64,000 bases of DNA from Bradyrhizobium sp. AZCC 2262. Lineage in GTDB: Bacteria > Pseudomonadota > Alphaproteobacteria > Rhizobiales > Xanthobacteraceae. Shown here in pieces: positions 45,417 to 54,709 of the stretch. Where the stretch lies: positions 4,464,001-4,528,000 of the forward strand of contig NZ_JAZHRT010000001.1 in assembly GCF_036924535.1 (NCBI RefSeq), written 5' to 3'. The position numbers and the translations under genes were made by a program. The notes beneath the pieces were generated by a model. It searched no databases. It saw only the letters and a program-made list of their open reading frames with translations, and was not told where the DNA came from. Numbering within the stretch: the first letter of the stretch is position 1; each line of letters starts with the position of its first letter.

Positions 45417-47012
45417 TTGAAGTCATCGCAGCCTTCGATCGTTGTCGGCGACCGGACCGTGGATCTGGCCCGCGAAACGTTGCGCGACGGACGCGGCGAT
45501 ATTGTCCCCCTGCGTCCGCGTGCCTGGGCGGTGCTGCGGCTGCTTGCGACAAGGGCCGGGCAGCTGGTCGGCAAGGACGAGATCATGGACGAGGTCTGGT
45601 CGGATTGCGAGGTCACGGAGGACTCTCTCGTCCAGGCCATCGGCGACATCAGGCGTGCCCTGGGAGACGCGGGCCGATCGGCCCTGAAAACCCTGCCCCG
45701 CCGCGGCTACATGCTGGTCACGAACGGAGAGCCGACCGACAGCGCGGTCGTTTCCAGCGACGCGACCTCAAGGCCGTCAAGCCTTGAAGACCTGGCGGCA
45801 CCGTCGTCGATGCCGCATTTGTCCATCATTGTTCTGCCGTTCGCAAACATCGGCGGCGATCCCGCGCAGGACTATTTCGTCGATGGCGTGACCGAAAGCC
45901 TGACGACGGACTTGTCGCGGATCGCCGGCTCGTTCGTCATCGCCCGCAACACCGCGTTCACCTTCAAGGGAAAAGCCGTCGACGTCAGGCAGATCGGCCG
46001 CGACCTGAACGTCCGCTACGTGCTGGAAGGCTCGGTGCAGCGCGGCGGCAACCGTTTTCGCTTGAATGCCCAGCTGACCGACACCGAGACCGGAAGCCAT
46101 GTGTGGGCCGAACGTTTCGACAAGCCGGCAGCCGAACTACTGGACATGCAGGACGAGATTGTGTCTCGCCTGGCCAACACCTTGAATGCCGAACTCATCG
46201 CCGCCGAAGCGCGCCGCGCGGAACGATCACCCCGCCCGGACGCCATGGACTTGTATTTCCAGGGCAGAGCTTTTCAGAACAGGGGCGTAACACGTGCGCT
46301 TCTGGCGCAAGCAAGGGATTTCTTCGCGCGATCCCTCGCTCTCGATCCCGGCAACATCGAAGCGGCGGTCGCCGCGGCGCAGGTCGATGTGTCCATGGGA
46401 TCGGCCTTCATGGCCGATGACGGCAATGCGCATTTCGACGCCGCGGAGACTGCCTTGAACAGCGCATTGCTCCATGCACCCAATCATCCCAGAGCCCACA
46501 TGCTGCTCGGCGCCGTGCAGATTCAGACCGACCGCGCCGCGAACGGTATTGCCAGATTGCAGCGGTCACTGGCGCTCGATCGAAATTTGGCCGACGCCCA
46601 CGCGTTCATCGGCCTCGGCAAGTATCAACAGGGCCAGAGCGAGGAAGTCGAGGGGCACATTCGAGAGGCGCTCCGGCTGTCCCCGCACGATACGCGCGCC
46701 TTCCTGTGGTTCATGTTTGTCGGGTTGGGCAAGTTAGGCATCAAGGCAGACCCCGAAGCAGTCGACTGGTTTCGCCGGAGCCTCGAGGCCAACCGAAATC
46801 ATGCGCTTTCTCATTTTCAACTTGCTATGGCGCTGGCGCTGGTGGGGGACCTCCGGGAGGCGCGATCGATCGCCGAGGCAGGACTTGCACTCGATCCCGA
46901 CTTCACGATCCGCCGCTACCGCATCAACCGCAAAAGCAGCAATCCGGCCTATCTCGCGCGACGCGAGCGCTACTTTGAGGGTTTGCGCCTGGCCGGGATA
47001 CCCGAGGGTTGA
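45417..47012 (+). CDS. Winged-helix transcriptional regulator with TolB-like and TPR domains
   Basis: 531 residues from a TTG start (GAGG about 8 nt upstream; no ATG fits). An OmpR-type winged helix spans about 5-100 (VPLRPRAWAVLRLLATRAGQLVGKDEIMDEVW...ALKTLPRRGYMLV). A TolB-N-like/CadC-associated segment follows (SIIVLPFANIGGDPAQDYFVDGVTESLTTDL...YVLEGSVQRGGNRFRLNAQLTD), then TPR-like helices from about 270 to 510. It is divergent from the binding-protein gene and may regulate it. Soluble; this class usually lacks a phosphorylated receiver. Confidence 0.85.
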   Translation: MKSSQPSIVVGDRTVDLARETLRDGRGDIVPLRPRAWAVLRLLATRAGQLVGKDEIMDEVWSDCEVTEDSLVQAIGDIRRALGDAGRSALKTLPRRGYMLVTNGEPTDSAVVSSDATSRPSSLEDLAAPSSMPHLSIIVLPFANIGGDPAQDYFVDGVTESLTTDLSRIAGSFVIARNTAFTFKGKAVDVRQIGRDLNVRYVLEGSVQRGGNRFRLNAQLTDTETGSHVWAERFDKPAAELLDMQDEIVSRLANTLNAELIAAEARRAERSPRPDAMDLYFQGRAFQNRGVTRALLAQARDFFARSLALDPGNIEAAVAAAQVDVSMGSAFMADDGNAHFDAAETALNSALLHAPNHPRAHMLLGAVQIQTDRAANGIARLQRSLALDRNLADAHAFIGLGKYQQGQSEEVEGHIREALRLSPHDTRAFLWFMFVGLGKLGIKADPEAVDWFRRSLEANRNHALSHFQLAMALALVGDLREARSIAEAGLALDPDFTIRRYRINRKSSNPAYLARRERYFEGLRLAGIPEG

Positions 47013-47039
47013 TGTCAGCTTTGGGTCAAAACTGACATC
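47011..47039 (+). terminator. GGGTCAA-core hairpin overlapping the regulator stop
   Basis: GATGTCAG and CTGACATC form a perfect 8-bp stem around CTTTGGGTCAAAA. It starts at the last bases of the regulator gene. The loop core GGGTCAA is shared with the hairpin at 42834-42860, which also lies directly after a gene. Confidence 0.6.
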
Positions 47040-47378
47040 GCAAAACCAATATCCGCTATGATCCAGCTACTGACTCACGCAGCACAACATAAGTCGGCGT
47101 TGGCCCTGTCTTCAGTGCGAAGTCCTGAGTCTATTAGTGCAAAGTCAAGCCATCGGCCGTGCGGCTTATTCTGCTTGTTTGACAAATAGCTGGCGCGCGC
47201 GAAAATCGACTTTTCCTGAAAGATCAATTTTCCTTAACAACTTCAACGTGATTTGCCCCGTCCAGTATCTCTCGCAAAAATATACTTCTTCGTCGCAAAC
47301 CCAAATCACCCGTACAACTCCGGCCATCCCGTCCCGCTAGAGGGGCGTTGGCCATCGTCACGAACGTTGGGGCGGGTT

Positions 47379-47755
47379 GCGGTGGACGCGGCAGCGTCGG
47401 GCGCGTGGGCGTGGTCGCAGGGTGGGCTTTGGTCCGTGAGCGAACACAGCGCGCAGACGACTGGCGAGGCGGCGTACGGCAAAACCGTGTGGTCCTGGCA
47501 CCCGTGGCTGGTGTCAAGCTGACGGAGGTTTTTCGAACCCAACCGGGTTCGACAAGCCTTCAATCCGTCGGCGACGGAGGCAAAAGGAATTCGTCTCCGG
47601 GGAGAGCGCGGCATAAGCCGTAAAACCACTGCGCAGGGAATGCCGGAGTGCCTCGGCTGTACCTGTATGCTCGTGTGCGTCTTTCTTCGCACTATTGCAC
47701 ACGAGACCGCGGGTGCAGCAAGCACCCGGCATTCCCTGCGCCCTCTCAGCTGTAG
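47379..47755. repeat. Long interspersed repeat (Bradyrhizobium/Rhodopseudomonas type)
   Basis: Contains GCGGTGGACGCGGCAGCG, CTCCGGGGAGAGCGCGGCAT, GCGCAGGGAATGCCGGAGTG, TATGCTCGTGTGCGT and CGGCATTCCCTGCGCC in order. I recall this series from many Bradyrhizobium intergenic regions, sometimes mis-annotated as hypothetical proteins. The last parts pair (GCAGGGAATGCCGG with CCGGCATTCCCTGC), and the TGTGCG..GCACA arms form an inner hairpin. A fragment is repeated at 42599-42637. Confidence 0.7.
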
Positions 47756-47814
47756 GGCGAATGAATTTACAAAGCTCGGGCGGATCGCGCCGCGAGATTG
47801 CGGAATGCTGCTTC

Positions 47815-47890
47815 GTAGCCCGGATGAGCGCAGCGACATCCGGGACCGCTTCAACACCGCCCCGGATGTCGCTGCGCTCATCCGGGCTAC
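47815..47890. repeat. Perfect 30-bp inverted repeat (GTAGCCCGGATGAGCG family)
   Basis: Arms 47815-47844 and 47861-47890 are exact complements, starting GTAGCCCGGATGAGCG, around a 16-bp centre. Worn relatives lie at 14551-14626 and 33886-33966. The perfect pairing suggests recent arrival or gene conversion. Confidence 0.9.
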
Positions 47891-48029
47891 AAGGATGGAT
47901 TGCTTCGCTCGCAATGACGGCCCCTTTAAATCATAACAATTCGCAACAAATCGCTCCTGCGAGTGAGTCGCGATAGCGCATCCAACCGTCGGCTTTAATC
48001 CCGCACAACGCCCTGCTAAACCGCCGTCC

Positions 48030-49406
48030 ATGATTCATCCTCCCACCCTCAAGACCAATGTCGCGGCGATCTCGATTTTCGCCAGCGCCGGCATGGCTGC
48101 GGCGAAATTCGCCGTCGGCATCGCGATCGGCTCGCTGGCGCTGATCTCGGAGGCCCTGCACTCATCCGTCGACGTGGTCGCCACCGTCATCACCTGGCTG
48201 GTGGTGCGGGTGTCCGACCAGCCGGCCGACGAGGAACATCATTACGGCCACGGCAAGTTCGAGAGCCTGTCGGCGCTGTTCGTCATCGCCCTGCTCTACG
48301 TGCTGGCCGGCGGCATCCTGGTCGAATCCTGGAGCCGCCTGCGCGAGGGCGCAGCCCCGCCGACGCTCTCGGCGATTCCCTTCGTGGTGCTGGTGATCGA
48401 TATCGCGGTGAATTTCTGGCGCGCGCGGGCGCTGCATCGCACCGCGCGCGAAACCCGGAGCCAGGCGCTGGCGGCGGACGCGCTGCATTTCGCTTCCGAC
48501 GTGCTCGGTTCCATCGCCGTCATTATCGGGCTGGTGCTGACCGGCCTCGGCTTTGGCTGGGGCGACTCGGTCGCCGCCATCGCGGTTGCCGTGATGATAT
48601 CGATCCTCGGCCTGCGGCTCGGGCGCTCCACCATCGAAACCCTGCTCGATCGCGCGCCGCAGGGCGCCTGGGAAAAGGCCATCGCCGCCATCCGCGCGGT
48701 ACCCGGCGTGGTCGGCGTCGAGCGCCTGCGGGTTCGCATGGTCGGCCCGACGCATTTCATCGATACCATCGCAACTGTGCCGCGCACCTACCCGATCGAC
48801 CGCGTCGAGGCGATCAAGAAGAGCGCACAGGCAGCCGTCAGCAAGGCGCTCGGCGATGCCGACCTCACCTTCACCGCCGTGCCGGTCGCGCGCGACAATG
48901 AGAGCGTGCGCGAGCGCATCATGGTGATCGCCCGCAATTCCGGCCTCGCGATCCACCATGTCACCGTGCATGATCTCGGCGAAAAGCTGATCGTCGGCAT
49001 CGACCTCGAGGTCGACGGCAACATGGAGCTGACGGCGGCGCACGACATCGCTCAGGAACTGGAGCGAAGCATCCGCTCGGACTTTGGCGAGGACGTCGAG
49101 GTCGACACCCACATCGAGCCGCTCGAGCCGGAACTGCCGCACGGCACCGACGCCGCCCCCGAGCGCGTCGAGACCATCAAGGCCGCGCTGACGCGCTTTG
49201 CCGCCAACGGCGCGATCCATGACATCCATAATGTGCGGGTGCGCGACACCGATGCCGGCGAAATCGTTAATTTCCATTGCCGCGCCGCGCCGTCGATGAG
49301 CGTCATCAAGGTGCATGAGAACGTCGACGAGATCGAGCGCGCGCTGCGCCGCGCGTTTCCGACCATCAAGCGCGTGATCAGCCATGCCGAACCGCCGCGC
49401 GCGTAG
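48030..49406 (+). CDS. Cation diffusion facilitator family transporter with extended C-terminus
   Basis: 458 residues. Six membrane helices (about 10-215) include the two metal-binding HxxxD motifs, ALHSSVD (His44, Asp48) and ALHFASD (His153, Asp157), the Zn/Cd-type quartet. HYGHGKFESL follows the second helix. CDF proteins are usually near 300 residues; here about 240 residues follow the membrane part. They look like at least two successive ferredoxin-like dimerisation domains (around 215-295 and 300-365) and a third His-containing block ending SVIKVHENVDEIE. It exports divalent metal in exchange for protons. Monocistronic. Confidence 0.9.
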   Translation: MIHPPTLKTNVAAISIFASAGMAAAKFAVGIAIGSLALISEALHSSVDVVATVITWLVVRVSDQPADEEHHYGHGKFESLSALFVIALLYVLAGGILVESWSRLREGAAPPTLSAIPFVVLVIDIAVNFWRARALHRTARETRSQALAADALHFASDVLGSIAVIIGLVLTGLGFGWGDSVAAIAVAVMISILGLRLGRSTIETLLDRAPQGAWEKAIAAIRAVPGVVGVERLRVRMVGPTHFIDTIATVPRTYPIDRVEAIKKSAQAAVSKALGDADLTFTAVPVARDNESVRERIMVIARNSGLAIHHVTVHDLGEKLIVGIDLEVDGNMELTAAHDIAQELERSIRSDFGEDVEVDTHIEPLEPELPHGTDAAPERVETIKAALTRFAANGAIHDIHNVRVRDTDAGEIVNFHCRAAPSMSVIKVHENVDEIERALRRAFPTIKRVISHAEPPRA

Positions 49407-49598
49407 CTTTGCGGCGCGTTCCCGTTTCGGACTCGCTTCCGCCATGCCTTAATTCGCGTTGGACAACATTTATTTCGAGTTAATGAATCGTTGACTCTCG
49501 ACAGCCCGGAAAATCTGGATTCAAATCGCTATGATTCGGAAAGCGGCGCGGGGTGCTTCCGAAATAGTGTGCAAGAGCTCTCGGCGGGGGTCTAAGGC

Positions 49599-51902
49599 AT
49601 GGTGCGCGCGCAAGCGGCGAACGCGTGCGTCCAATCCGATTCGATCAAGGGATTGGCGCAGTCGATCGCAAAACCTGCCTATCACCGGCTGCTCGTCGCT
49701 GAGCCGGCGCTTCGTCGCGCCGTGCCGACCCTCATCATTGCCTTCCTCATCACCATCTGCCTCGGCGCCTTCGTGCAGGTGATCGACCAGAGCCGGCAAA
49801 AACGCGCCGCCATGAAGCGCGACCTCTCCGCGCTCACCGAGCTGCTGGCCGAACGCCTCGACCGCCTTGGCGCCATCCGGCAGGACCGTGCCGCCAATAT
49901 CGAGCGACTGCAGGGCCTGCTGCCCGACCTGATTCCGGCCTGGGGCGTGGCGAGCGGCCGCCATGTCATCATCACCGGCGCCGATCACCGGATTCTGGCC
50001 CGCGTCCCGGTCGAAGGCAGCCTTGACGACGGTGATCGCATCCTCGACATCATCAGCACGGCGCAACTGCTCACCACCCCCGGTCAGCAGGGCGTGGTCA
50101 GCGACATGACGCTGCCGAACGGCAACGCCGCCATGGCGATCTCGCGGCTGGTCAAATCGCTGCCGGGCCAGGTCATCGTCATCCAGGAAAAGAACGAGCC
50201 ACTGTGGGGCTCGGATGCCGCATTGTCGGTGACGCTCTCGGCCACCACGGGCTTCGTCGTGCTGATCCTCGGCTTCGCCTTCCATTGGCAGTCGACCCGC
50301 GCCCGCGAGGGCGATCTCATCAACGACGCGGTGCGCGGCCGGATCGACACCGCACTCAACCGCGGCCGCTGCGGATTGTGGGACTGGGACCTCTCCCGCG
50401 GCAGGATCTTCTGGTCGGCATCGATGTTCACGATGCTCGGGCTCGACTCCCGCAACGACCTCCTCACTTTCGGCGAAGTCAACGCGCTGGTGAAATCCGA
50501 CGACATCGACCTGTTTGCGATCGCCGACCAGATGATCGCCGGCCAGCTCGACCACATCGACCAGAGCTTCCGCATGCAGCACACCGGCGGCCACTGGATC
50601 TGGCTGCGGGTGCGCTGCGAGCTCAGCCACACCTCGTCCGACGGCGGGTTGCATTTGATCGGCATTGCCGTCGACATCACCGAACAGAAGAGCCTCGCCG
50701 AGAAGACCGTGGAGGCCGACCTCAGACTGCGCGACGCGATCGAGACGATCCCGGAAGCCTTCGTGCTCTGGGACGCGGAAGACCGCCTCGTGCTCTGCAA
50801 CTCGCATTTCCAGCGCCTGCACAAGCTGCCGGATACGGCGGTGACCCCCGGCACGTCGTATGAGACCGTGATCGAGGTCGGCAGCATGCCGGAAGTGCGC
50901 ACCCGGCTGCAGGAGACCGGCGCGCACGCGCCGGGAGCCCGCACCTTCGAAGCGCAGCTCGACGACGGAAGCTGGCTGCACATCTCCGAACGCCGCACCA
51001 AGGACGGCGGCTACGTCTCGGTCGGCACCGACATCACCCGCATCAAGGCGCACGAGCAGAAGCTGATCGAAAACGACGTCCGCCTGCGCGCCAACGTGCT
51101 CGACCTCAAGCGCTCGCAAGCCGAGCTTGCCGACCTTGCCGAAAAATACTCGCGGGAAAAGAATCGCGCCGAGGAGGCCAACCAGGCGAAATCCAAGTTC
51201 CTCGCCAATATGAGCCACGAACTGCGCACCCCGCTGAACGCCATCATCGGCTTCTCCGAGATCATGGGCAGCGGCATGTTCGGCGTGCTCGGCTCCGACA
51301 AGTACCAGGAGTACTGCCACGACATCCTGACCAGCGGGAAATACCTGCTCGAAGTCATCAACGACATCCTCGACATGTCGAAGATCGAGGCCGGCCGCAT
51401 GAAGCTCGACATGGAGGAGCTCGACCTGTCGAAGCTGCTGGCGGAGTCGCTGCGCGTGGTGTCCGGACGTGCCGAGGACAAGCATCTGACGCTCGACGCT
51501 GATATCGAAAGCACCATCTCCGTCATGGCCGATCGCCGCGCGGTCAAGCAGATCTTCGTCAACCTGCTGTCCAATGCCGTCAAGTTCACCCCCGACAACG
51601 GCAAGGTCACCGTGCGGAGCCACGTGCTGCCCAACTCGATCGTGCTGATGATCGCCGACACCGGCATCGGCATCGCGCCCGCTTCGCTGCGGCGGCTGGG
51701 CAACCCGTTCGAACAGGTCGAGAGCCAGCTCACCAAGACCTACCAGGGCTCGGGTCTCGGCCTTGCCATCGCCCGCTCGCTGACCAGCCTGCATGGCGGA
51801 ACGATGCGGCTGCGCTCCAAGCTCGGCACCGGCACGGTGGTGCGCATCACGCTGCCGCGCGACACGCGTTCAATCGAGGCCAAGAGCCTGGCCGCCGCCT
51901 GA
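49599..51902 (+). CDS. PAS-domain sensor histidine kinase (PleC/PdhS-like core)
   Basis: 767 residues. Two membrane helices (about 43-60 and 208-226) bracket an extracytoplasmic sensor region. Two PAS domains follow (about 250-370 with GLWDWDLSRGRIFWS, and 375-490 with AFVLWDAEDRLVLCN), a coiled coil, and the kinase core: HisKA NMSHELRTPLNAIIGFSE with His540, N box NLLSNAVKFTP, G1 ADTGIGI and G2 GSGLGLAIA. The HisKA text with FGVLGSDKYQEYC resembles PleC/DivJ/PdhS kinases of alphaproteobacteria. No response regulator adjacent. Convergent with the ABC permease genes, with 8 bp between stops. Confidence 0.92.
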   Translation: MVRAQAANACVQSDSIKGLAQSIAKPAYHRLLVAEPALRRAVPTLIIAFLITICLGAFVQVIDQSRQKRAAMKRDLSALTELLAERLDRLGAIRQDRAANIERLQGLLPDLIPAWGVASGRHVIITGADHRILARVPVEGSLDDGDRILDIISTAQLLTTPGQQGVVSDMTLPNGNAAMAISRLVKSLPGQVIVIQEKNEPLWGSDAALSVTLSATTGFVVLILGFAFHWQSTRAREGDLINDAVRGRIDTALNRGRCGLWDWDLSRGRIFWSASMFTMLGLDSRNDLLTFGEVNALVKSDDIDLFAIADQMIAGQLDHIDQSFRMQHTGGHWIWLRVRCELSHTSSDGGLHLIGIAVDITEQKSLAEKTVEADLRLRDAIETIPEAFVLWDAEDRLVLCNSHFQRLHKLPDTAVTPGTSYETVIEVGSMPEVRTRLQETGAHAPGARTFEAQLDDGSWLHISERRTKDGGYVSVGTDITRIKAHEQKLIENDVRLRANVLDLKRSQAELADLAEKYSREKNRAEEANQAKSKFLANMSHELRTPLNAIIGFSEIMGSGMFGVLGSDKYQEYCHDILTSGKYLLEVINDILDMSKIEAGRMKLDMEELDLSKLLAESLRVVSGRAEDKHLTLDADIESTISVMADRRAVKQIFVNLLSNAVKFTPDNGKVTVRSHVLPNSIVLMIADTGIGIAPASLRRLGNPFEQVESQLTKTYQGSGLGLAIARSLTSLHGGTMRLRSKLGTGTVVRITLPRDTRSIEAKSLAAA

Positions 51903-51910
51903 CTTCCCGC

Positions 51911-52696
51911 TCACGCGCCCTTCTTCGAGCGGCTGGTCGCAACCAGCACCAGCATGAACGAGACCGCGGTCATCAGCGTGCTGATGGCGGCGATCGTCGG
52001 GTCGATCTCGTCGCGAAGCGCGGTGAACATCCGCTTGGTCAGCGGCTGATACTGGCCGCCGGAAATGAATAGCGCGACGATGGTCTCGTCCATCGCCGAG
52101 ATGAAGGCGAAGATGCCGCCTGCGATCACGCTGGGCTTGATCTGCGGCAGCGTCACCACGAAGAAACTGCGCAGCCTGTTCATGCCGAGGCTGCGCGCCA
52201 CCATCTCCTGCGTGGCGTCAAAACTCTGCAACCCCGCCGCGACCGAAATGACGACATAGGGCAGACCGAGCATGACATTGGCGAGCACCAGGCCGGTCAT
52301 GGTCGCGGCCAGGCCGACCTTGGCGTAGACGAAGAAGATGCCGACCGCGGTGATGATGATCGGCACCACCAGCGGCAGCAGCAAGGTGATGTGGATCAGC
52401 CGCATGATGCGCCATTTCGACTGGCTGATCGCATAGGCCGCGGCAACGCCGAGCGGGGTCGCGATCACCACCGTGAGCCCGGCGACCGCCAGCGTCACGC
52501 CGGTCGCCTGCATCCAGGCCGGATTGCCGACATATTCCTGATACCAGCGCAGCGACAGCGCCGGCGGCGGAAAGCTCAGGTAGCGCGCGGCCGAGAACGA
52601 CATCGGCGCGATGATCAGGATCGGCAGGATAAGATAGAGCAGTACCAGCGCGCAGGTCACGACCAGGGCAATGCGGAACGGGCGGGACGTCGTCAT
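51911..52696 (-). CDS. ABC transporter permease (PotC-like)
   Basis: 261 residues, six membrane helices, with the permease loop SLGMNRLRSFFVVTLPQIKPSVIAGGIFAF (EAA-type). ATG 52696 overlaps the stop of the upstream permease gene as ATGA; the long upstream frame of 449 codons is a shadow of that gene. It forms the second channel subunit with the PotB-like protein for a polyamine or opine-type substrate. Confidence 0.92.
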   Translation of the reverse strand: MTTSRPFRIALVVTCALVLLYLILPILIIAPMSFSAARYLSFPPPALSLRWYQEYVGNPAWMQATGVTLAVAGLTVVIATPLGVAAAYAISQSKWRIMRLIHITLLLPLVVPIIITAVGIFFVYAKVGLAATMTGLVLANVMLGLPYVVISVAAGLQSFDATQEMVARSLGMNRLRSFFVVTLPQIKPSVIAGGIFAFISAMDETIVALFISGGQYQPLTKRMFTALRDEIDPTIAAISTLMTAVSFMLVLVATSRSKKGA

Positions 52697-53562
52697 TTCT
52701 GCCCCAACACGCGATCGAGCGGAATGAAGCGGCTGACGGCGAAGAAAATCAGGCCGACCGCGACCAGCAGCACCACGCCGACGGCGCTGGCGGCGCCCCA
52801 TTGGTCGTAGAGTTCGACATTGCGGCTGACCAGCATCGATATCATGATGGTGCGGCCGCCGCCGAGCAGTTCGGGCGTGATGTAGAAGCCGAGGGCGAGC
52901 ACGAAGACCAGCGTACTGCCCGCGAGCACCCCGGGGAGCGAGAGCGGCAAAAATATCCGCCAGAAGGTGAGCATGGGACCGGCGCCGAGACTGGCGCCGG
53001 CCTGCATCAGATCGCGCGGGATCTGCTGCATGGTGGCGTAAAGCGGCAGCACCATGAACGGCAGCAGGATGTGCAGGGTCGCCACGACGGTGCCGAAACT
53101 GTTGTGGACCAGCGCCAGCGGCTCGTCGATCACGCCGATCTGGCGCAGCAGCTGGTTGATGACGCCGGTCCGTTGCAACAGCGCAAGCCAGGCATAGGCG
53201 CGGACCAGCACGCTGGTCCAGAACGGCAGCACCACCAGCGCCAGGATGATGATGCTCCACCTTTTTGGCGCGACGCTCGCCGCATAGGCAATGGGATAAC
53301 CGAGCAGCAGCGCCAGCAGCGTCACCAGCAGGCTGATTTCAAACGTCAGCGCAAAGCTGCGCCAGTAGATGTCCTCGCTCCAGATCCGGCGATAATTCTC
53401 CAGCGTAAGGCCGTTGTGATAGACCGACTGCCAGGCGAGCCAGCCGACCGGCAGCACCACCAGCAGCAGGATGACGAGCAGCGCCGGCAGCGCCAGCGCC
53501 AGCATCAGGCGCTGTTCGCGACGTTGGTGGAGTACCGAGAGGTCCTGCACGGGGCTGCTCAT
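52693..53562 (-). CDS. ABC transporter permease (PotB-like)
   Basis: 289 residues from ATG 53562 with an AGGAT site. Six membrane helices; the EAA loop reads DLMQAGASLGAGPMLTFWRIFLPLSLPGVLAGSTLVF. Overlap by four bases with the PotC-like gene shows coupling. The family imports polyamines, putrescine, spermidine or related cations. Upstream is the matching binding protein. Confidence 0.92.
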   Translation of the reverse strand: MSSPVQDLSVLHQRREQRLMLALALPALLVILLLVVLPVGWLAWQSVYHNGLTLENYRRIWSEDIYWRSFALTFEISLLVTLLALLLGYPIAYAASVAPKRWSIIILALVVLPFWTSVLVRAYAWLALLQRTGVINQLLRQIGVIDEPLALVHNSFGTVVATLHILLPFMVLPLYATMQQIPRDLMQAGASLGAGPMLTFWRIFLPLSLPGVLAGSTLVFVLALGFYITPELLGGGRTIMISMLVSRNVELYDQWGAASAVGVVLLVAVGLIFFAVSRFIPLDRVLGQK

Positions 53563-53617
53563 GGTGATCCTGCGATGGCGCGGAATGCGTGATGCACTCC
53601 GCACCGGGTTGATGGAA

Positions 53618-54679
53618 CTATTTCTGCATGAAGCCGACCCAGCGTTTTTCCGCCGCCTCGCCCGCCGGCGACGACCACCAGGCGTAGGACATCAGCGCCT
53701 GCTTGGCCGCGTTCTCGGGCGCGCTCGGCAGTTGCGCCGCCCGCTCCGGCTTGATTACGCCGGTATCGAAGGCCTTCGGGTTGGCCGGGCCGTAATCGAT
53801 ATGCAGCGGCAAATTGGCCTGGTGCACGGGATCGACCGCTTCGTTGAGGAAGCGGACCGCGGTCGCGAGATTGGGTGCGTCCTTGAGAATGCAGAGCGAG
53901 GTGCTCTGCAGGATGCCCTGATTGTAGGTGAACCCGACCTTGGCGCCTTCCTTGGTCAGCGCACTGACGCGGCCGTTCCAGGCCATCACCATGTCCACCT
54001 CCCCGTCATTGAGGAGCTGTGCGGATTGCGCGCCCGAAGTCCACCACACCGTGATGTTGGGCTTGATCTCCTCGAGCTTTTTGAAGGCGCGGTCGACATC
54101 GAGCGGATAGAGTTTGTCGGGCGCGACGCCATCGGCCATCAGCGCCGCCTCGAGCGTGGCGATCGGATGATTGCGCAGCGAGCGGCGGCCCGGGAACTTC
54201 TTCACGTCCCAGAAATCGACCCAGCTATTGGGCGCCTCCGCCGAGAATTTCTTCTGACTGTAGGCCAGCACGCTCGAATAGAATTCGTAGGCCACCGAAT
54301 AAGGGGAACGATAGGCCTCGGGCATCGCGGCGCCGTTCGGCAATTTCGAGAAATCGAGTTTTTCGAGCAACCCCTGCTCGCCGCCGCGTAGGCAATAGCC
54401 GGTCGGCACGTCGACCACGTCCCAGGTCGGCTTGCCGCTGGCGACCTGCGATTTGATCGCGGGCCAGGCGTCCGGGATGCTGTCCTGGTTGATGGTGATG
54501 CCAAGCTTCTTGGCGGATGGATCGAGGATCGCGATCGTCTGCGCCTTCTGGTAGGCGCCGCCCTGGGAGACGAAGGTGATCTGGTCCGCATTGGCCGAAA
54601 ACGCCGACAGCGTCACGAGGACGCCAAAGGAGACGCCGAGCAGTGCGCGCCGGCAGCAAGATGCAATCATCATGTTCAA
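53618..54679 (-). CDS. ABC transporter substrate-binding protein (PotD-like)
   Basis: 353 residues. The signal peptide (ALLGVSFGVLVTLSAFSANA) is followed by QITFVSQGGAYQKAQT and DVVDVPTGYC near residue 85, the PotD/PotF-type binding fold, and VWWTSGAQSAQLLNDGEVDMVMAWNGRV. It captures a cationic amine for the permeases encoded immediately downstream. The acidic residues expected to bind amines (GEVDMVMAWNG) are present. Third from last in the six-gene operon. Confidence 0.92.
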   Translation of the reverse strand: MNMMIASCCRRALLGVSFGVLVTLSAFSANADQITFVSQGGAYQKAQTIAILDPSAKKLGITINQDSIPDAWPAIKSQVASGKPTWDVVDVPTGYCLRGGEQGLLEKLDFSKLPNGAAMPEAYRSPYSVAYEFYSSVLAYSQKKFSAEAPNSWVDFWDVKKFPGRRSLRNHPIATLEAALMADGVAPDKLYPLDVDRAFKKLEEIKPNITVWWTSGAQSAQLLNDGEVDMVMAWNGRVSALTKEGAKVGFTYNQGILQSTSLCILKDAPNLATAVRFLNEAVDPVHQANLPLHIDYGPANPKAFDTGVIKPERAAQLPSAPENAAKQALMSYAWWSSPAGEAAEKRWVGFMQK

Positions 54680-54709
54680 CCCCTCTTGTTATGATCGGGC
54701 GCAGAACTC

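Larger units (their letters stand above)
47040..48029. other. About 1 kb without a supported gene, mostly repeat DNA
   Basis: From the first hairpin to about 47340 the sequence is relatively AT-rich and featureless. 47379-47755 resembles a multi-copy Bradyrhizobium repeat. 47815-47890 is a perfect palindrome. A 241-codon minus frame covering much of it (47306-48031) has no family features and follows the repeat structure, so it is not called. Confidence 0.65.

Noticed and set aside
47306..48031. 241-codon minus-strand frame in the repeat-rich gap
   Set aside because: It is built from the interspersed repeat and the perfect palindrome; no signal peptide, domain or good start.
49521..51794. 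757-codon minus-strand frame opposite the PAS kinase
   Set aside because: Antisense shadow of a clear histidine kinase; no motif of its own.
51911..53260. 449-residue version of the PotC-like permease
   Set aside because: The first 188 codons are the shadow of the PotB-like gene; the permease starts at 52696.
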